Shown one piece after another: positions 16,852 through 31,366 of a stretch of DNA of 36,852 nucleotides. A model generated the notes under the pieces. It worked only from the letters and a program-made list of their open reading frames with translations. It was not told where the DNA came from and ran no database searches. Origin of the DNA: Schizochytrium sp. CCTCC M209059 (Eukaryota; Sar; Bigyra; Thraustochytrida; Thraustochytriidae); contig KN805376.1 in assembly GCA_000818945.1 (NCBI GenBank), forward strand, positions 808,029 through 844,880, given 5' to 3'. Made by a program: the position numbers and the translations under genes. Numbering within the stretch: position 1 is the stretch's first letter; the number at the start of each line of letters is the position of its first letter.

Positions 16852-19800
16852 ATGGACCTCGATGACATCGCGGAGCGAGGCAGCAATGTTGACTGGGATA
16901 GGTGAGTATCCAGAGAAAAACCTGACGCTCGGACTGGGACTAACGTGAACGACCAAACACCAGAGCGCTCGAGGCCATCTTGAAGGCTATTCAGGCAACT
17001 GAAGATGCGGCTTCGCGCGTCGACGCTCGCAACGAAGACCTCACAACGCGCCTCGTTACGCGCGAGCTGGTCTTTTCCGGCGCAAAAAGTATTGGCTCGG
17101 CAAGAAACCCTGGTCATCACGACGGCAAAAAAAATAACAATGACAGCGACGACGAGGTCGGCAATGATGACAACGACGACGAAGAAGAAGACGATGATGA
17201 TGAAGATGATGATGATGCTGCGCAACAGGCTCAACAACAACAAAAACAACAACAACAAAAACAACAAAAACAAAAGCAACAAAGAGAAGAGCGCGCGGTG
17301 GACCAGGACAAATCCAGCAACAACGAAACCGGAAAAGAGCACAAAAGCAGCAGCGGCATCCACGGCGACAAGGATCGCTTTCAACTCACCTCTGGATGGA
17401 AAGAATATACTAACGGCTTTGTGGAGAAGACCGACTGGCATTATCGAATGAAGAATCTTCGCGACAAGACACCAAAGGCGCCCGTCCCAAGACGCCCGCC
17501 AGGGAGCCCGTCAAGGCGCTTGACTTCTCGACATCACCAGCAACAAAAACAAGAACAACAACAACAACAACAACAACAACGAAAGAGTCTCAAGCGCGAG
17601 GAGGACGACGAAGCTCATCATCGTCGACAGCACAATGCACTCAATAAAAAGACTCCTGCATCACCGCGGCCGAGTCCGGGTCGAAGGCTTCGCGAAAGAA
17701 ACACCGACCGCGTCTTTTCCATCGCATCACCACACGACTCCATGACGTCACGCATTGCCAACGCATACAGCCCTGCCTTTCGGCTTTTGGAAACCCAAGT
17801 CAAGGACCTGAGAACCTTCCCAAGCTCGCATCGTCGGCAAAAGAAGCGACCACGCCCCGCGTGCGCTTCATCGAGCCTCGATGTTCACGCATGCGCGCCT
17901 CAAAGACTCACCTTTGCCCTTCCCTTGGGTCCAAACCAAGAGGAACGCTCCACGCGCGTCCTTTATTTGACATCCTTTGATCTGGGCCCCGGCGTATGCG
18001 GTCACACGTGCGCTCAAGGCGAGGCACGCAAGTTTCCGTGCTTGCTTCAAGACGCCGAGTGGGTCGCGGACACGCATGCAAACCTCAGTGGCCGCAACGA
18101 TCAAGGTGAGACACCTGCATTCCTGCAGACATTTAGTTCAATTCGTAGAGTTGCCATTCAGGTTCCATGCCAGGTCTTGGCGTACGATCACGTGGCGAAA
18201 CTCTACACTATTCGCTTGAGCTTGCACGACGACGGACACTTTGCGCAAAAGCTTTGTCCTCGGACCATATTACGCTTTCGCAATGAGCCTCCGTCCTGTT
18301 TCCAGGCACGTGTCCAGCACGCCGACGCCTTACGCTTCGTCCATGGCATGACCTGGAAGTACCAGAACTTCCTCGATACACATCCTCGTCAAAGCGATGC
18401 ATATATCCTTTCCGGCGAGGTCGAAACACTCGCAGACGATACGTCCTCACGCGTGTGGGGTTTTCGGGAACGCATTGCCGCCCGCGCATTAAACTTTCCA
18501 ATCCGCAGCCTCGGCTCCGGGAGCTCGCACTCGGGCGTCACAATGATGCACCTACAGGAAGGTGGTGGCGATCAGAGCCAGCTCGGGCGAGACGCCTCGC
18601 GAAACTCTGTCACGCTGGCAAGCATGCTGCATGAAATGGAGCGATTACTCGAAATTGACGCACCTTCCTCTGCGCTTCCTGGCCCCGGGTCCCGAGGAGA
18701 CCGTGCACGTCCCTTTCAGGACCGCGTGCAGGAACTCGTCGACACGATTTTCACCAAGCTCTTGCCAGCAAGCCCTCTCACGAGTACTACGCACAAGAAC
18801 ACCTTAAAGTCCGACGAGGCCATGCCGGCGAATGCTGTCTCAGAGGTGACCCATTTGCCACGTGGGATCGACAGCCATCTTCTCAATACACGCATTGCTT
18901 TGCGTCACCTTGTCGAGCAAGTGCATCACATGCTCGGCCAAGAGCTCATACAGGTCACTGAACAACACATGCACGAGGCAGCGTGCGCATACAACTTGTT
19001 CCTCAGCAGCAAGCCAGCCCGACAGCTGCAGCGCAGACGAGAGAAAATGCTTCGGCGCTGGCAAGGCACCCCGCTGTGGGCTCGACCTCGTATGCTGGGC
19101 ATGCACATGGTAGCCACTGAGCAGTGGGGACTACGCCCCTTTTACAAAAAGCAGCAAGAAGCTCGCGCTGTATGGCAGGCGCGAACATGCGCGAAAAGTC
19201 CAATGGTCTCTTTCTCCACGACGCGGCAGGCAATCCGCGAATCCGCCATCTTTTGTTTTCAGCACCTTCGCGAGTACATGTTCTTGGCGCAACACCTCGG
19301 CGCTAACTTACCAAACGTGCTTGGTCAAGGAGGCACTGATGTTTATCTCTTTCTCGGCACAAAGAACCTCGCACCACCACTTCGCGTATCGGTGTTCTCC
19401 AAAAAGCAGAGTATGCACTTGCAAACCGTCTCGCACCTCTTAACGAGCAAGTGGATGCATGGGATCGTCATGATCTGCCTCAGCAAAGTCCATGGTCAAC
19501 CCGGGCCGGACGGCGGCACGTATAATTTCTACTCGCGGAGCTTTGAAGAACACCACAGAAGTGTCACAGAGCGACTCGTCTATCGCACACGACTCGTAGC
19601 TCGCCAACACTTTTATGAGTACGTCCAGCTTTCGCTCGAGCGTTACGTGGCCTTATTTCAGGCGAGCAGCGGCTTCCTCGCCTCAGCATCCTTGCACGGT
19701 CCGTCTCGCGGACGGAGAATGGATGTCGAGCTCGAAAAGCGTCTTGCGGCCCATACGCAGCGCGAGGGTCTTTTCACCGTCCAGCTGCTGTTTCGCGAGG

Positions 19801-22800
19801 GCCCAGAGTTCTCGCCGCCGCTCAATGACGTTCGACAGCGTGTTCTTGCCACGATAGAGCATCTTGCGAAAGCAATCACGAGCATCGAGGATCCCACGGA
19901 CGATCTTATGCCCGTCCTTGCGGCGCTTCGGAACGTCTCGACCGAGGAGGCCTCCTTTTCATCCTCCAATGCAAGAGCTGCCCTTCTTCCCCTCGTGCTC
20001 CGCAGTCTCATAACGGTTCGTAAAAAGCGATCTGTGCACGCTTCGCCCGTACTGTACGTCTTTCACCGCGCCTTACAAGATGACGCCCAAGACCCTTTGC
20101 ATTTTGTCGCCGATTGCATATGGTCCGCAAGCTGTAGGCTCGATGCAATCATCTCGGAGGCAGTGTCCGCGGCCGAGGAGGTCCTCGAGGTCATGCACGG
20201 CCTCGAGACAAAGATCCTCGCGGGAATTCACGCGGGAGTCGCAAACGTTGCTCACCTTGACTTGAACATATATCGCGAGTGGTTCACACAGCCACTTGCA
20301 CGCCGGAGAAACATGTCTCCCACGGGTTCCAACAGCACTGAAAACTATTTGCTTTTAGAAGGCGGTGCTCTTGGTGCGCGTCAAAGCACCATGCCGACTG
20401 TATTGCGAGGTGCAGGTGGTCTTCCTGATTGCGTATCGGAAGACTCCTTCCTCGGCTGGGGCGAGCACAACATATCTGCTATGGCATCATCCTCGTTTTC
20501 ATCTGGATCAACATCATCGACCCTCGGTCTTGAGATCGTGGAACGGAACGAACAATTGACAGCGCAAACTTCTGCGCCGAGGCAAGAGGGAGAGGATGCT
20601 GCAGTGAGCTCTGGCCTAAAGGCAGGGCATCAATCTCCCTTTTCGCGGGAAACTGACCCCTTTCCAAAAACCCATGCTGATCTTGAAGCAAACTATGAGA
20701 TCTCCGACGAGCCCGAAGACGAGTCGGCCATGCTCGAAAGCTGTGAAAAGGAGGTTCTTCGGTTACGCCGCGTGTCGACGCAGATTGATTGCGAGTTACC
20801 CATGGACGTGCGCATTCCTCTCTTTCACGTCGAGTCTCGCGACGCCAAGCAAACCCTCAAGGCTCGATGCGAACAAATGGCCACAATTCTCCTCGACGAG
20901 ATTCACGCGCAGGCCACGCGCCACCTGCGCAAAGCGGAACATGAATATGATCAGCTCCTCGCAGATGTCCAGCTTGGGATCGCCACGGCAGATGACCTTA
21001 GCACGCTGTGGAAGTTTGAGGTAGATCTCGAGGGAATTCTGGACGACATTGCGCAGCGGTGCCTTGCGCCCGCCAGACGCAGGCTCGACGCACTGGAGCG
21101 TTTACAGTATATGCAGAGCTCCGAAGACATTGCCTTTCAGGCCACACTGCTCGCAAAGCCAGATCTTGCTCGCGCCACGTGCCATGCGTGCGTGGAAAAG
21201 GCTCGCTCGCACGAAAGTAGTTTCCTGATGGGCCTCAACGCGGAGAAGGAGCGCTTCAAGGAACGCCTTGAACTGCTTCGCGCCCAGGTCCTCCAGCTTA
21301 CAGCGCGTGACAACGTCGAGGAGGCTATGCAAATCGCCGCCGAGACGGAATATCTCAACGAGGCCGTTTCGACAGCCTGTAGTATGATGGAGCTTCTTGC
21401 CTCGCGAATTCGCGTCTTCGACCGTCCGGAAAAGGAGGTTTATGGGATTCCTGTCGTCAAGAGCGAGCACACGCTCGACGCTGAGCGCGCGCTAGCAGAT
21501 GTGGTGGCCATGCACAAGCGCGTCGGCCTTTTTAATCAACTTTGGTCCATTGTGGCAGATGCGCGGGAGACAATTCAGACGTGGCGACGTGGCACTTTTT
21601 CGAATGTGAGCGCTGACGACGCCCTAGAGCTTATTGCTGGCGAAGGAGGTTGGGTTCCGGGCCTCGACGAGGTCTTGGCCGAGTTGAATGGAGCTGATGA
21701 CGATGTGCCCCTCACCATTTGTCTCTCGGTTCGGCAAATGCTGCTCGACTTCAAGGACACACTCCCGTTGCTCGGTCTATTGACGAGCAAGGCGTTGCGA
21801 GCGCGTCATTGGCGCAAAATTCTGGCAATCATGGTGCCCCTCGATGGAAACTTCCTCGGCGGCCTTCTCGGGCTAAACGATGGCGAGGACGATGGCAACG
21901 ATAGTGGCGAGGACGATGGCAATGATAAGGACGGCCAAGAACAAGTCGCAAAAATGAATATATCTGCCACTAGGCTCGCACAAAGTACGCAGGAAAGCAG
22001 CAGTGCATCACGTCGCAAAACAGGACCACCTCGAAATGATGAAGCCATTCGCTATGACAAGGTGAGCTTGCATGTCCTGGAGGAACTGCACATTGCACGC
22101 TATTATGACGAGATTGCAGAGATTTGCGCGTTGGCTGAACACGAGTACGAAATCGAGCTCAAGATGGATAAAATGGCAGCAGACTTGCACGCCCACCGTC
22201 TGCGCACCGCCAAAGTAGGCATCACTGCAGCGCACATCCTGATACTCTCTGGTGAGCATCAGCGCGAATTCAAGAACGCCGGAGATTCTGATGCCAAGAA
22301 TGATACCTTGTATGACGATGGCGAGGACGTCGCCCAGATGCATGCGGCAACGCCCGCAGGAGGGGTAGGCGGTCTCGACGCAACGGGTCCTGGAAACTCG
22401 GGCGCAGCACAGGCTGTTGCTGCCGACAGCGCGTCTGGTGCCAATACCGCCACAACCCCGCAATCTCTCGACATGGACTCTATATTGCTGCTGATCGAAA
22501 ATCAGATGATTGAGATGCAGCGCATTCAAGCCTCGACGTTTACCGAATCGGGAAACATGACTGCTCGCGCCGAGGACTGGGCAAAGGACATTGCACATTT
22601 GCGGGAGTGGCTGCAGTCGGTAAAGATGTTCCAGACGAAATGGGAGCCCATTGAAGCGCTCTTTGCCGACTCCGCGGCGAGCCCAATGCCGATCAAATTG
22701 AGCGAGAAGGAAGTCAAGTCATTCCACTTTGCAAACCGGCTCTGGTCCCAGTTCACGGCAACCGTGAGTAATCGTCGCGTCTCGCTGCACCTGCTCTTGG

Positions 22801-25800
22801 ATATTTTGCATGGGCGCAGGAGCGATACGGTTGCGGCACTGCAGAGACTTGCACAAGACGATCCAGAGGGCGAGGAGTTTCGTGTCCCTGCCCTGCGACT
22901 CTTTGCCGATCTCAATGAGTGCATGGACGCCATCAATGAGTCTCTTGGCGGCAAACTCGGGGAGATCCGAAGAAAGTGTCCGCGATTCTACTTTATTGCT
23001 GACGCGCAGCTCTTGGCGCTTTTGAGCGCGGCGCAGCGGGACTGCGCAGAAGTGGGTGAGCGTGTCGGCCTGCTCTTTGATAATGTGCAAAATCTCGTGT
23101 TGGCGTGGGAAGCGCTGCCTTACGGCCAACCTGGAGGTGCTGCAGAGACAGTTCTTGCTCAGTTTCGTCAACGGCATGCGCATCTGGGAGACAGCGCGGT
23201 CAAGGACGTTTTCGAGGTTCATCAAATGGTAGTACGAGGCTATGCCTCGCGCCAGAATTTGTCAAAATCGGCGTTTCGGCTCGAAACCCTCCCTTTGCCC
23301 GTGGCCTTTGAACTCCGACAGCGAGTCGATGGTGCGCCCGTTGCGGCCCGCAAGATCGCGGTGGATGAGTGGATCCCAGAGCTCGACGTGCGTGGCAAGA
23401 CACAATTTTTGCAATGCACTGCAACTCTTGTCGAAGCCATGGCGGACCTGAGCACGTGGGACCCGCTGTCGCGTGCCATTCGAGAGTGCCCTTTTCAGGG
23501 TGCAATCCTTGCAGCACTAAGGGTGGCTTGCACGCGTTTCGTGGAGAAAGCCTTCGGAGATGTCGGCAACTTGCTCAGCGACTCAGCGCTGCAGGTCGTC
23601 AATTCGGGCTCCTTTCTCAAGAGTTCCTCTTCAGCGCTCAAGTCGCCGCGTGCACAAGTGAACGGGGAAGACCCGCTGTCGCGTCTGCAAAACGGGATTC
23701 AATTTTGCTGTGGGCTTCTTAGGAGCGAAAAGAATGCAAGGCTGCCTGCTTGCGCCGTGACACGCATCCAGGCCTGCATCACCACACTGCAGGACATGCG
23801 AGATCGTGTGAGTGCCTCAAGGCGAAAACCTCTGCTATGGGAGCTTGCGTTTCGATCCTACCTGGAAGTTGGCGAGAAAGGCGCAAAGACGTTGCACTTG
23901 CGAGTTGAGACGCTCGGAGCTCGCTTTATGCATGGACTTGCCTGGGACGCACTTGAGGGAACACGTTTGGTGATTGCTCCATCCACTCTTCGATGTCTCC
24001 GTGCACTCGCCCTTGCAGCCACGGCCGGGGCAGTCGGTTGCGCTTGTGGGAGCGCAACCGTTGGCAAGACTGCAACCATTCGAGAGCTCGCTGACCTGAC
24101 GGGAACACGATGCTTGGCGATGTCTTCGCTCACCGTGGGCCATGCGTCTGCCTTTGAGCGCATTTTGACGGGCCTCGCGGCGACGGGGTCCTGGGGCTTT
24201 GTGGACGGAATCGATCTTCTTTCGCGAGCTCACCACGAAACATTACAAACATGGCTACGTGGCCTGTCCCCAAGACTGGCACACTTGTCTGCTCGGGAAA
24301 GCCGTCCTGCCATGTTTGCGACTCGTCGAGGCGGACCATTGCCGACCTCGTTGGACTATCGGATACGCGTATGCCGACTCGAATCTGCAGACTGTGCCAT
24401 TGTTGGCGCAAGCCAGATATTGTGCAAATTCAACGGCCTGAGCGCGCAGGACTGCAGCCAGCTAGGTCGAGAAGTAAGCGGTGCGCTCAAGCTCATCGAC
24501 AATGGCGCCCAGTGGAATGCTGCAGTGATCTCACGCGTCGTTCGCGAGGCATGGCAAGCGCATGTAAGCACGGACTCCTCGTTAAACGCCAAGCAAGAGC
24601 ACACGGGCGGACGTGATAGCCTGCTCCAGGTAGACGTAAACCTGGGCGCCTCCTTGGCACATGTACGGGCGCTCTTGGCGAACGCTCTCGTTCGTATCAT
24701 GGAGGGTCGCGCGGAAGACTTTGAGACCGCAATCAATGTCATTGTGAGTATTTTTGGTGACCAGCACACATCAATGAAAGAAGCTGCACAAATCGCAGCT
24801 GGTCCTGCCGAAGCGGCGTCGCTGCGTCGGTCTAAGATTAGACGCCGACGCACGAACCAGGCCTTGGGACTAGGCAGCAGCCCCCTTGGGCGTTCGAGCG
24901 GCAGCTCTCGGCGTCTTCTGGATGCTCCCGTTACACGAGCAAGGCGCGATAAGGTCTTGCATACGTTGTTGGCGCACGCAATGACCCAACTAGGAATCGA
25001 ACCAAGAGGCAGCGGGCTCGTGCCTGTATGTTTCGATGTTCTGCACGCGTCGGGGTTTCTCGACGTTGACAGCTTTCTGGAGCGCTCGAGTGTCATTTTA
25101 TTTGGCCCTCCTGGCAGCGGCAAGTCTCTGGTCTTGCGCATTATTGTCGCAGCGCTAAACTTGCTGCGAAATGTCAACCTTCGTGCTGCTCGAATCTTTG
25201 CTGACGCACGACCACGCTGGCTTCAACGCGAGATCATGCGTGTTCTCGAGGCTAGCTCTTCAGCGTCACTAGCGTTCCAGAAATGTGTTGATTTCGAGGA
25301 CACCCGAAGTTTCTCGCTCCCTACCGATGTAGCAGACCTCGAAACCATCTCCGGAAAAGACGCTCAGGCCGTGCCTTTGAACGTAGCCGACAAAGCGGAG
25401 TCCACGAAGGATAAGAAGAAGGCTAGCGCTCTTGTCGATGGAGTCGATCTTGAATCTCAAGATGACGAAGTCGTGGCTACCAGCATCTTCAAAGCTGTGC
25501 AAGGCTTGTCGTGGGTGATTGTGGACGGCGATTTAAATAAGAATTCGGCGGCGAGCCTTGTGGAATGTCTCGTGGAGCCCAAAGATCATGCAATCTGCGC
25601 AACTAATCGTGAAGGCGAGGAACGTATCTTGCTTCCTCGGCGCGCCTGTTTTGTCTTTGAGACTGTGTCTCTGGCGGAAATGTCCCCCGGCATGCTTGCA
25701 AAATGTGCCCTGGTCCGCACTGACGACGCAACCGTTTCGTTTCGCGAGGTGCTTCATGCATGGTTAGCTTCGCCAGATTCAGGAAATGCGGCAACTGCTC

Positions 25801-28800
25801 CCGAGATCCCACGCCTTACGCTTCCTCACTTCTTTATCCCCTTTCAAAAGCGGATTGAGGACATGTGTGTTGTAGCGCTGCCAGTCTTGTGGGCGCTTTC
25901 GCGGCCCCAAGGCAAAGCCTTTCCAGCGCTCTTGCTCACCCGACTCGCCGGCACAGTAAATGCATTGCTGGTAGGCTTCTCGAAACGCATGCTTGACGAG
26001 CGAGGCCGTGTGCGTCAGGATGTGCCGGCGCGCGAGCCTGTGGACGCTGCTGTCACCTTGGGCATTCTCTGGACGGTGGGACAACTGCCGGGCCTCGACC
26101 CAAGACTTGTGGAACTGGCCCTTGCACGAGTCTGGGGGGATAGCAAGTCGTCACCCGTTCAATCTGATGCGCGGGTCGAGGCTGCTCTTGCGTACGGCAA
26201 GGATGCGCGACGTAGCACGCGCGCGGGCATGAAAATTCCCGTAAAGCTGCCTCCGCGTGCGGGACCCGGCGAGGCTCCGTCATTTTTTCTTCATGCCTAT
26301 GACATTGATGCCGGCGCATGGGTGCCTTGGAAGGATTTCACGTGCATGGCGGCGCTTGATCTCGTGTCTCGGGACAAGATTCGTGTACTCACGGCACAGC
26401 AGCGACGCGCGGCCTGGTTTGTTGCGACACAGCTTCGCTATCGCGCAGACGTTCTTTGCGCGGGCCCCTTTCACAGCGGGAAGCGACTTGTATCCGAGGC
26501 AGCTCTGGCCCTTTTGCGAACTCAAGTTCAAGAGGATTTGCCGTCTCGTCAAGTCGTCGTGCATCGCATGGGTCTTGCACAAGGTGACAAACCGATTGGT
26601 ATTTTGACCAAGCTTGATCGGTTTTGCGAGGGCCACTTTGCCCCACCAGTGCAGGAGCATGGGAACTTTGGATCGATGGGTGGTGTCATGCCCTCTGTCG
26701 GACTCGTCTTTGTGGACGATTTGGCTCTCGACGATCCCTTGGCCGAGCCCGCGAAAGCGCAGCTCCGCCAGGCCCTCGAGACGGGCACAGTTATCGATAC
26801 CGCTGAATTGGGCAAAATCAGGTTTCATGGGTGTAGCTTTCTCGCAACGGCGCAGCGCATGCCGGCATCGTCTCGCCTTTGTGCGCGTTTTGCCACAGTG
26901 GTGCAATTGGGAGAACTCGAGGCGGAGGCCGTGACGGCCGCATTTGCTCCCGTCATTGTCTGCAGAAGCCAAAGGGCTGGAGTTGCTAATGTCTACATGC
27001 CTTGGGCTAGTGTTCTCGACGATTTTTGGAAAGCCGTGCCCCAGCAATATGCTGGGACGACGATCATCGAAACGTGCAAATATCTACTCCGTTTTGCCCC
27101 AGGCTTGCCAGCTCAGGTGGAAAGCGTGATTAAGCTCGCAATTGCTACGTATGGCGCAGCTCTTGCGCACCACGCGCACAAACTTTCAGCCGAAGAACGT
27201 GAGCTCTGTATTCGGAAAATGATCAGCCGCGTCGTCCGACACGTGCCCGATGCAAAGGTCAACGGCCTTCGTCTGGCCTTGTGCGACCACGCTCGCGTAG
27301 ATGACGACCACGAGGAGAAAATTGAGGCGACGAGCGCATCTGATGAGGAAGCGTGCGGTGCATGCGCGGACGGCTCGAGCACTTGTCGAGGTGACGATTC
27401 GCCGGCCCACTCAGCGGAACAAGAGGAGAAAGATGGTGCCTATGAAGTTGGCTCGTCTTCTGACTCGTTGGCGAAGGATGATAGCAGTGAGGTGGATAAG
27501 AACGACATTGCGGTTGAGGGCCAGGAGGTGATTGTTCTAGCAAGAGATGGGACCACTGCTGAGATGACGGAGCTGAAGCAGTTTTGGGAAACGCGGGCGT
27601 GTAATTTCCCTTCAATATGTCTTGCGCGTCAGGTCTGCAGCATGGAGATGGCAGTTGGCGCGCCAAGCTCGACGGATGGTGCGACTTGCGTGGTTCTTTT
27701 GGAGTCCTTGGGAAGCCCGCATCTCCGAAAACTAGTGGTTCAAGAGGCAGCAAGGCGTCTTGGATATAAGGTGGTCGAGGCTAGCGTGGCCACAGACGAA
27801 TTTTTGTGGCATGAGACCTTGCGCAAGGTTCTTGTCGCGACGGGAAGTGGCGAGGACAAGGTGCTATTGTATGTAGAAGCAGGGAGCCAGGCGGGCTGCG
27901 ACAACTTGCCATTTCTGGATGACCTGGTTCAACTCGCACGTCGCGGCTCGGTGGAACATCTGATTGATTGGTCGCAGCTTGGGCTAGGGGCTGAGGAGGC
28001 AGCCCAGGGTGCTGATGCAAGCGTCGTGGCGCGGCAGCAGGTTGTTGCGTCGCAGCACAGAGATGCGGGGAAAATGTCGCAGGGCACACAACGCGCGCTT
28101 GTGCACGACGACTTTGTTCGCCACATTCGCCAGCGATTAAAAGTGGTCCTTTGTGTGGAATCGGCAGAGATGATCCCGCGCGGGCTCCGAGGTGCACGTC
28201 TCGTCAAGACGGAGCGACCAACGCTGGAGGATCTCGCGGACTTGGCGGTCCAGGTAGCCAAACGCAGCGCCGCAAATGCCCTGGGAGACGAGAAACATGG
28301 CACGGAGCTCATTTCGCTGTTCAAGCGAGCTGCTGGAGAGAATGAGGGTGCAAATGGGACGGAAGACAGCCTCTTTGAGTTTTGCCAGGTGCTTTTTGAA
28401 GTGCATGCACTTGCGACACATGGTGAGGAAGATGGTCTGCTCGGTGACGTAAATGACTTGCTGCGTCTTGTGTGGGCGGCAAGCCGGCGTCTCGCGCAGA
28501 GTCGTGCTGAGCTTGAGAAGAAGTTTGCCGAAACCGAGCAAGCCCTTTTGATGGTGGACGTGGCTTCTCTGTTTGCGGTGAGCATGCGCGGTGAGCTGGC
28601 GACGCTGCAACCCAAGCTGGACGCTGCGGAGGCTGTGCTTGAAGCAGCGAGCGCAGAATCCAGGAGTCTTGCGGAGGAGCTGACTCTTGCGACCGGAAAT
28701 CTCGAGGCAAAAACGGCAACATGGAACTTTACGGATGCCGAGGTGCGCAGGCTGCGCAGCGTCATTTCGTCTGCAATCGACGAGATTGGACCCTTGCTCT

Positions 28801-31331
28801 CGAGCACCACAGAGAGTCTTGGCAAGCTCTCACGAGCTCGCATTGTTGAGGTGCGCAACTTGCGCAATCCCAATAGCGCAACGCGGGCCGTCCTCCGTGC
28901 CTTGTATCTCTTGGGGAGTGGTGAAGCCTTGGATGCGCGCGAAAGAGCGCTTGCCTTGGAGCAAGAGCGCGTGGAACGCGAAGGTGCTGCTCGACAGGAA
29001 TCGGCAGAGTCCTTGCAGCAGCGACGCGACGAAGTCGCCGAGCAATTTGCGCCCAAGCAATACTATTGGGAGAAAGCCGTATCCCCCGAGCTGTTGGATG
29101 ATCCAGGGCTCTGCGGACGGCTTTTAGCTTTGCAAAAGGATGCGATTAGCGATGACGTAATTGCGGAAGTGCAGCGATTGCTTGCCACATCAACGGTGCG
29201 CGAAGCCTTTAATCTTGACGTATCCGCGGAAGGCAGCCTATCGATGAGTAGCGGTGGGCGTCGAAAATTCGTGGATTGCCGCCCAACGCTAGAGGTATTT
29301 TTAGGCTGGATATTGGCGGTCTTGAGGTACCGCCAAGTTCTTCATTCTGTTCGTCCGCTGCAGGAGTCGCTGCAGCGCAGTCTGACAGAGTTGGTCGTGC
29401 TCGACACGGAGCGCAAAGAACTCGCGCAAGTTGTTGCGGATGCGCAACATCGATCGCGGGAGGCATCCAAGCGACGTCGAGACGCAGCAGCAACGCAGGA
29501 GCAAGTGCGGGACCGTATTGATACGATTGGGGTTAAAAGCGAACGTGCGCGGCAGCTACAGGAAGTCCTTGGCGACGACATCCAGCGAGCTTGGCAGCGA
29601 GATCTGGTGCGGCTTCGGCGCAAAGACGAGGACGACACCGCTGATGGAACACTTGCCGCTGACGCCATTCTTGTTACTGCGTGCGAAATGTATCTCGGGA
29701 AAGTTCCACCGGGACTTCGTGGCGCATGCCTAGGGGCCTGGATGGAGGTGCTCTTGGACCGTGGTTTGCGCCCCAGTCTGAGCACGGGTGTGAAACTCGT
29801 GGACTGGTCTGGGTCGGCGACTACTGCGGCAGCGTCCGCGACAGGAAGCGTCGAAGATGGCGAGGACAATGAAGAAGACGAGGATTTGGACGAGGAAGAC
29901 GCGGTTGCAATAGTTGTGTCGCTTCCCGGACTGATGGCCAGCATCCCGGTAGACTTTGGAGCGGCGGATTTGCGCCTGTTTTTTCCTGTTGGGGACGTGC
30001 TGGAAACAGACGTCAGCGTGGATGCGTGCATGGCGTGGCTCCAAGCGATGCTGCCGCTGCACAGACCGCTCATTTCCCAGGCGCGGCTTCTCGCCAATGT
30101 ATTGGAGGATTCGCGCGGCGTGACACCTACATCTCGGCTCGCATGGTCTGTGCGTTTGCCGTGCATGGTGGACCCAGACGGTTTGGGAATGCGCTGGCTC
30201 CGCGCGTATACGTCGTGCAGGCAGCACAATCTCTTGATGCTTGCAGCGTGCGCGACGGACACTCAAGTTTCAAATGCGTTTTCGCAGGCGGCAAAGGGGC
30301 AAGCAGATACCGTCGTCATCACCGTGGCGCCGGCCAGCGGATTGTCAATGTCGCCAGCAATCCTTTCTCATGTTCGTGCATATCTGACGGGTGATGGGGC
30401 CTTGGCGGACGGAGGCGACAGCAAGTCTTTTGCGATCGTCGTTGTGGTTGAGCATGATGAGATTGGCAAAGAAGTGTGCTGCTTTGGCACAAGTGTGGCC
30501 GTCTTTGACTTTGGCATTGCAGCATCACTCGACGCGCTGACGCTTGGAGCTGCAGAGGCAGCATTGCGCAAGGCGCCTTCGCAGATGGTGACGCTCTCGG
30601 GATGGCAGACGTTTGCCACTGTGCACCTCTCTACCCTTGCGCGCAAGGCAGAACTACACGAGATCTTGATGTCGAATCTCTGTGCGCGACGGCAAGACGG
30701 CGCCGAAAAGGGAGAAGCTCGCGCAAGCTTTGCGAGGAGCGACGCGCGGAATGTGAGCAGTGAAGCGACGGAACTCTTGCTTGGAGACGCTCAAGTCTTT
30801 GCAGATGTTGTGCATAGTGGAAAGGACTATCTTCGAGTGTTGCAGAGCTTTACCACGTGGAAATTTGAGCGCATGGGCAAGATGGCGAGGATGGTGCGGG
30901 CCGCGTGGCCGCTTGCAGCTTTTGCAGCACGTCTTTTCTACCGCCTGCGATTGTTTCAACGCTCGCAGAGTGTTGTGCTCGCGGCACGTATCGGGTATGC
31001 CTCGTTTACTGCCACCGTTAGCGATGTTGCGCAAGATTTATGGGCAGAGCGGTCCATGACGATTCCGTGGGCGCGTCTTCACTTCGCAATGTCGCAGCTC
31101 GAGCAAAAGCTTGTCCAGAGCATTTCAACCACAGTAAACCCTTTGGGAATGCTTGCAGGACAGCTCGTGGGTGCACTGGAACTCGCGTGTGCAGAAAAGG
31201 TGCGCGTGGAAAAGCATGACTCTCGCATTTTTGTGCGGGCAATGATCATGCTTTTGTTTGACGGATCACAGGACCGACGCAAGGGCAGGCGCAGCACCAG
31301 TAGCAGCAGCGACAGCGGCGGTGGCGGCGGC

Positions 31332-31366
<35 letters not shown>

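Noticed and set aside
24356..29056. Long minus-strand frames under the dynein-like gene (such as 24356-25177 and 27929-29056)
   Set aside because: Antisense shadows produced by GC-biased third codon positions; composition is Ser/Arg-rich with no motifs.
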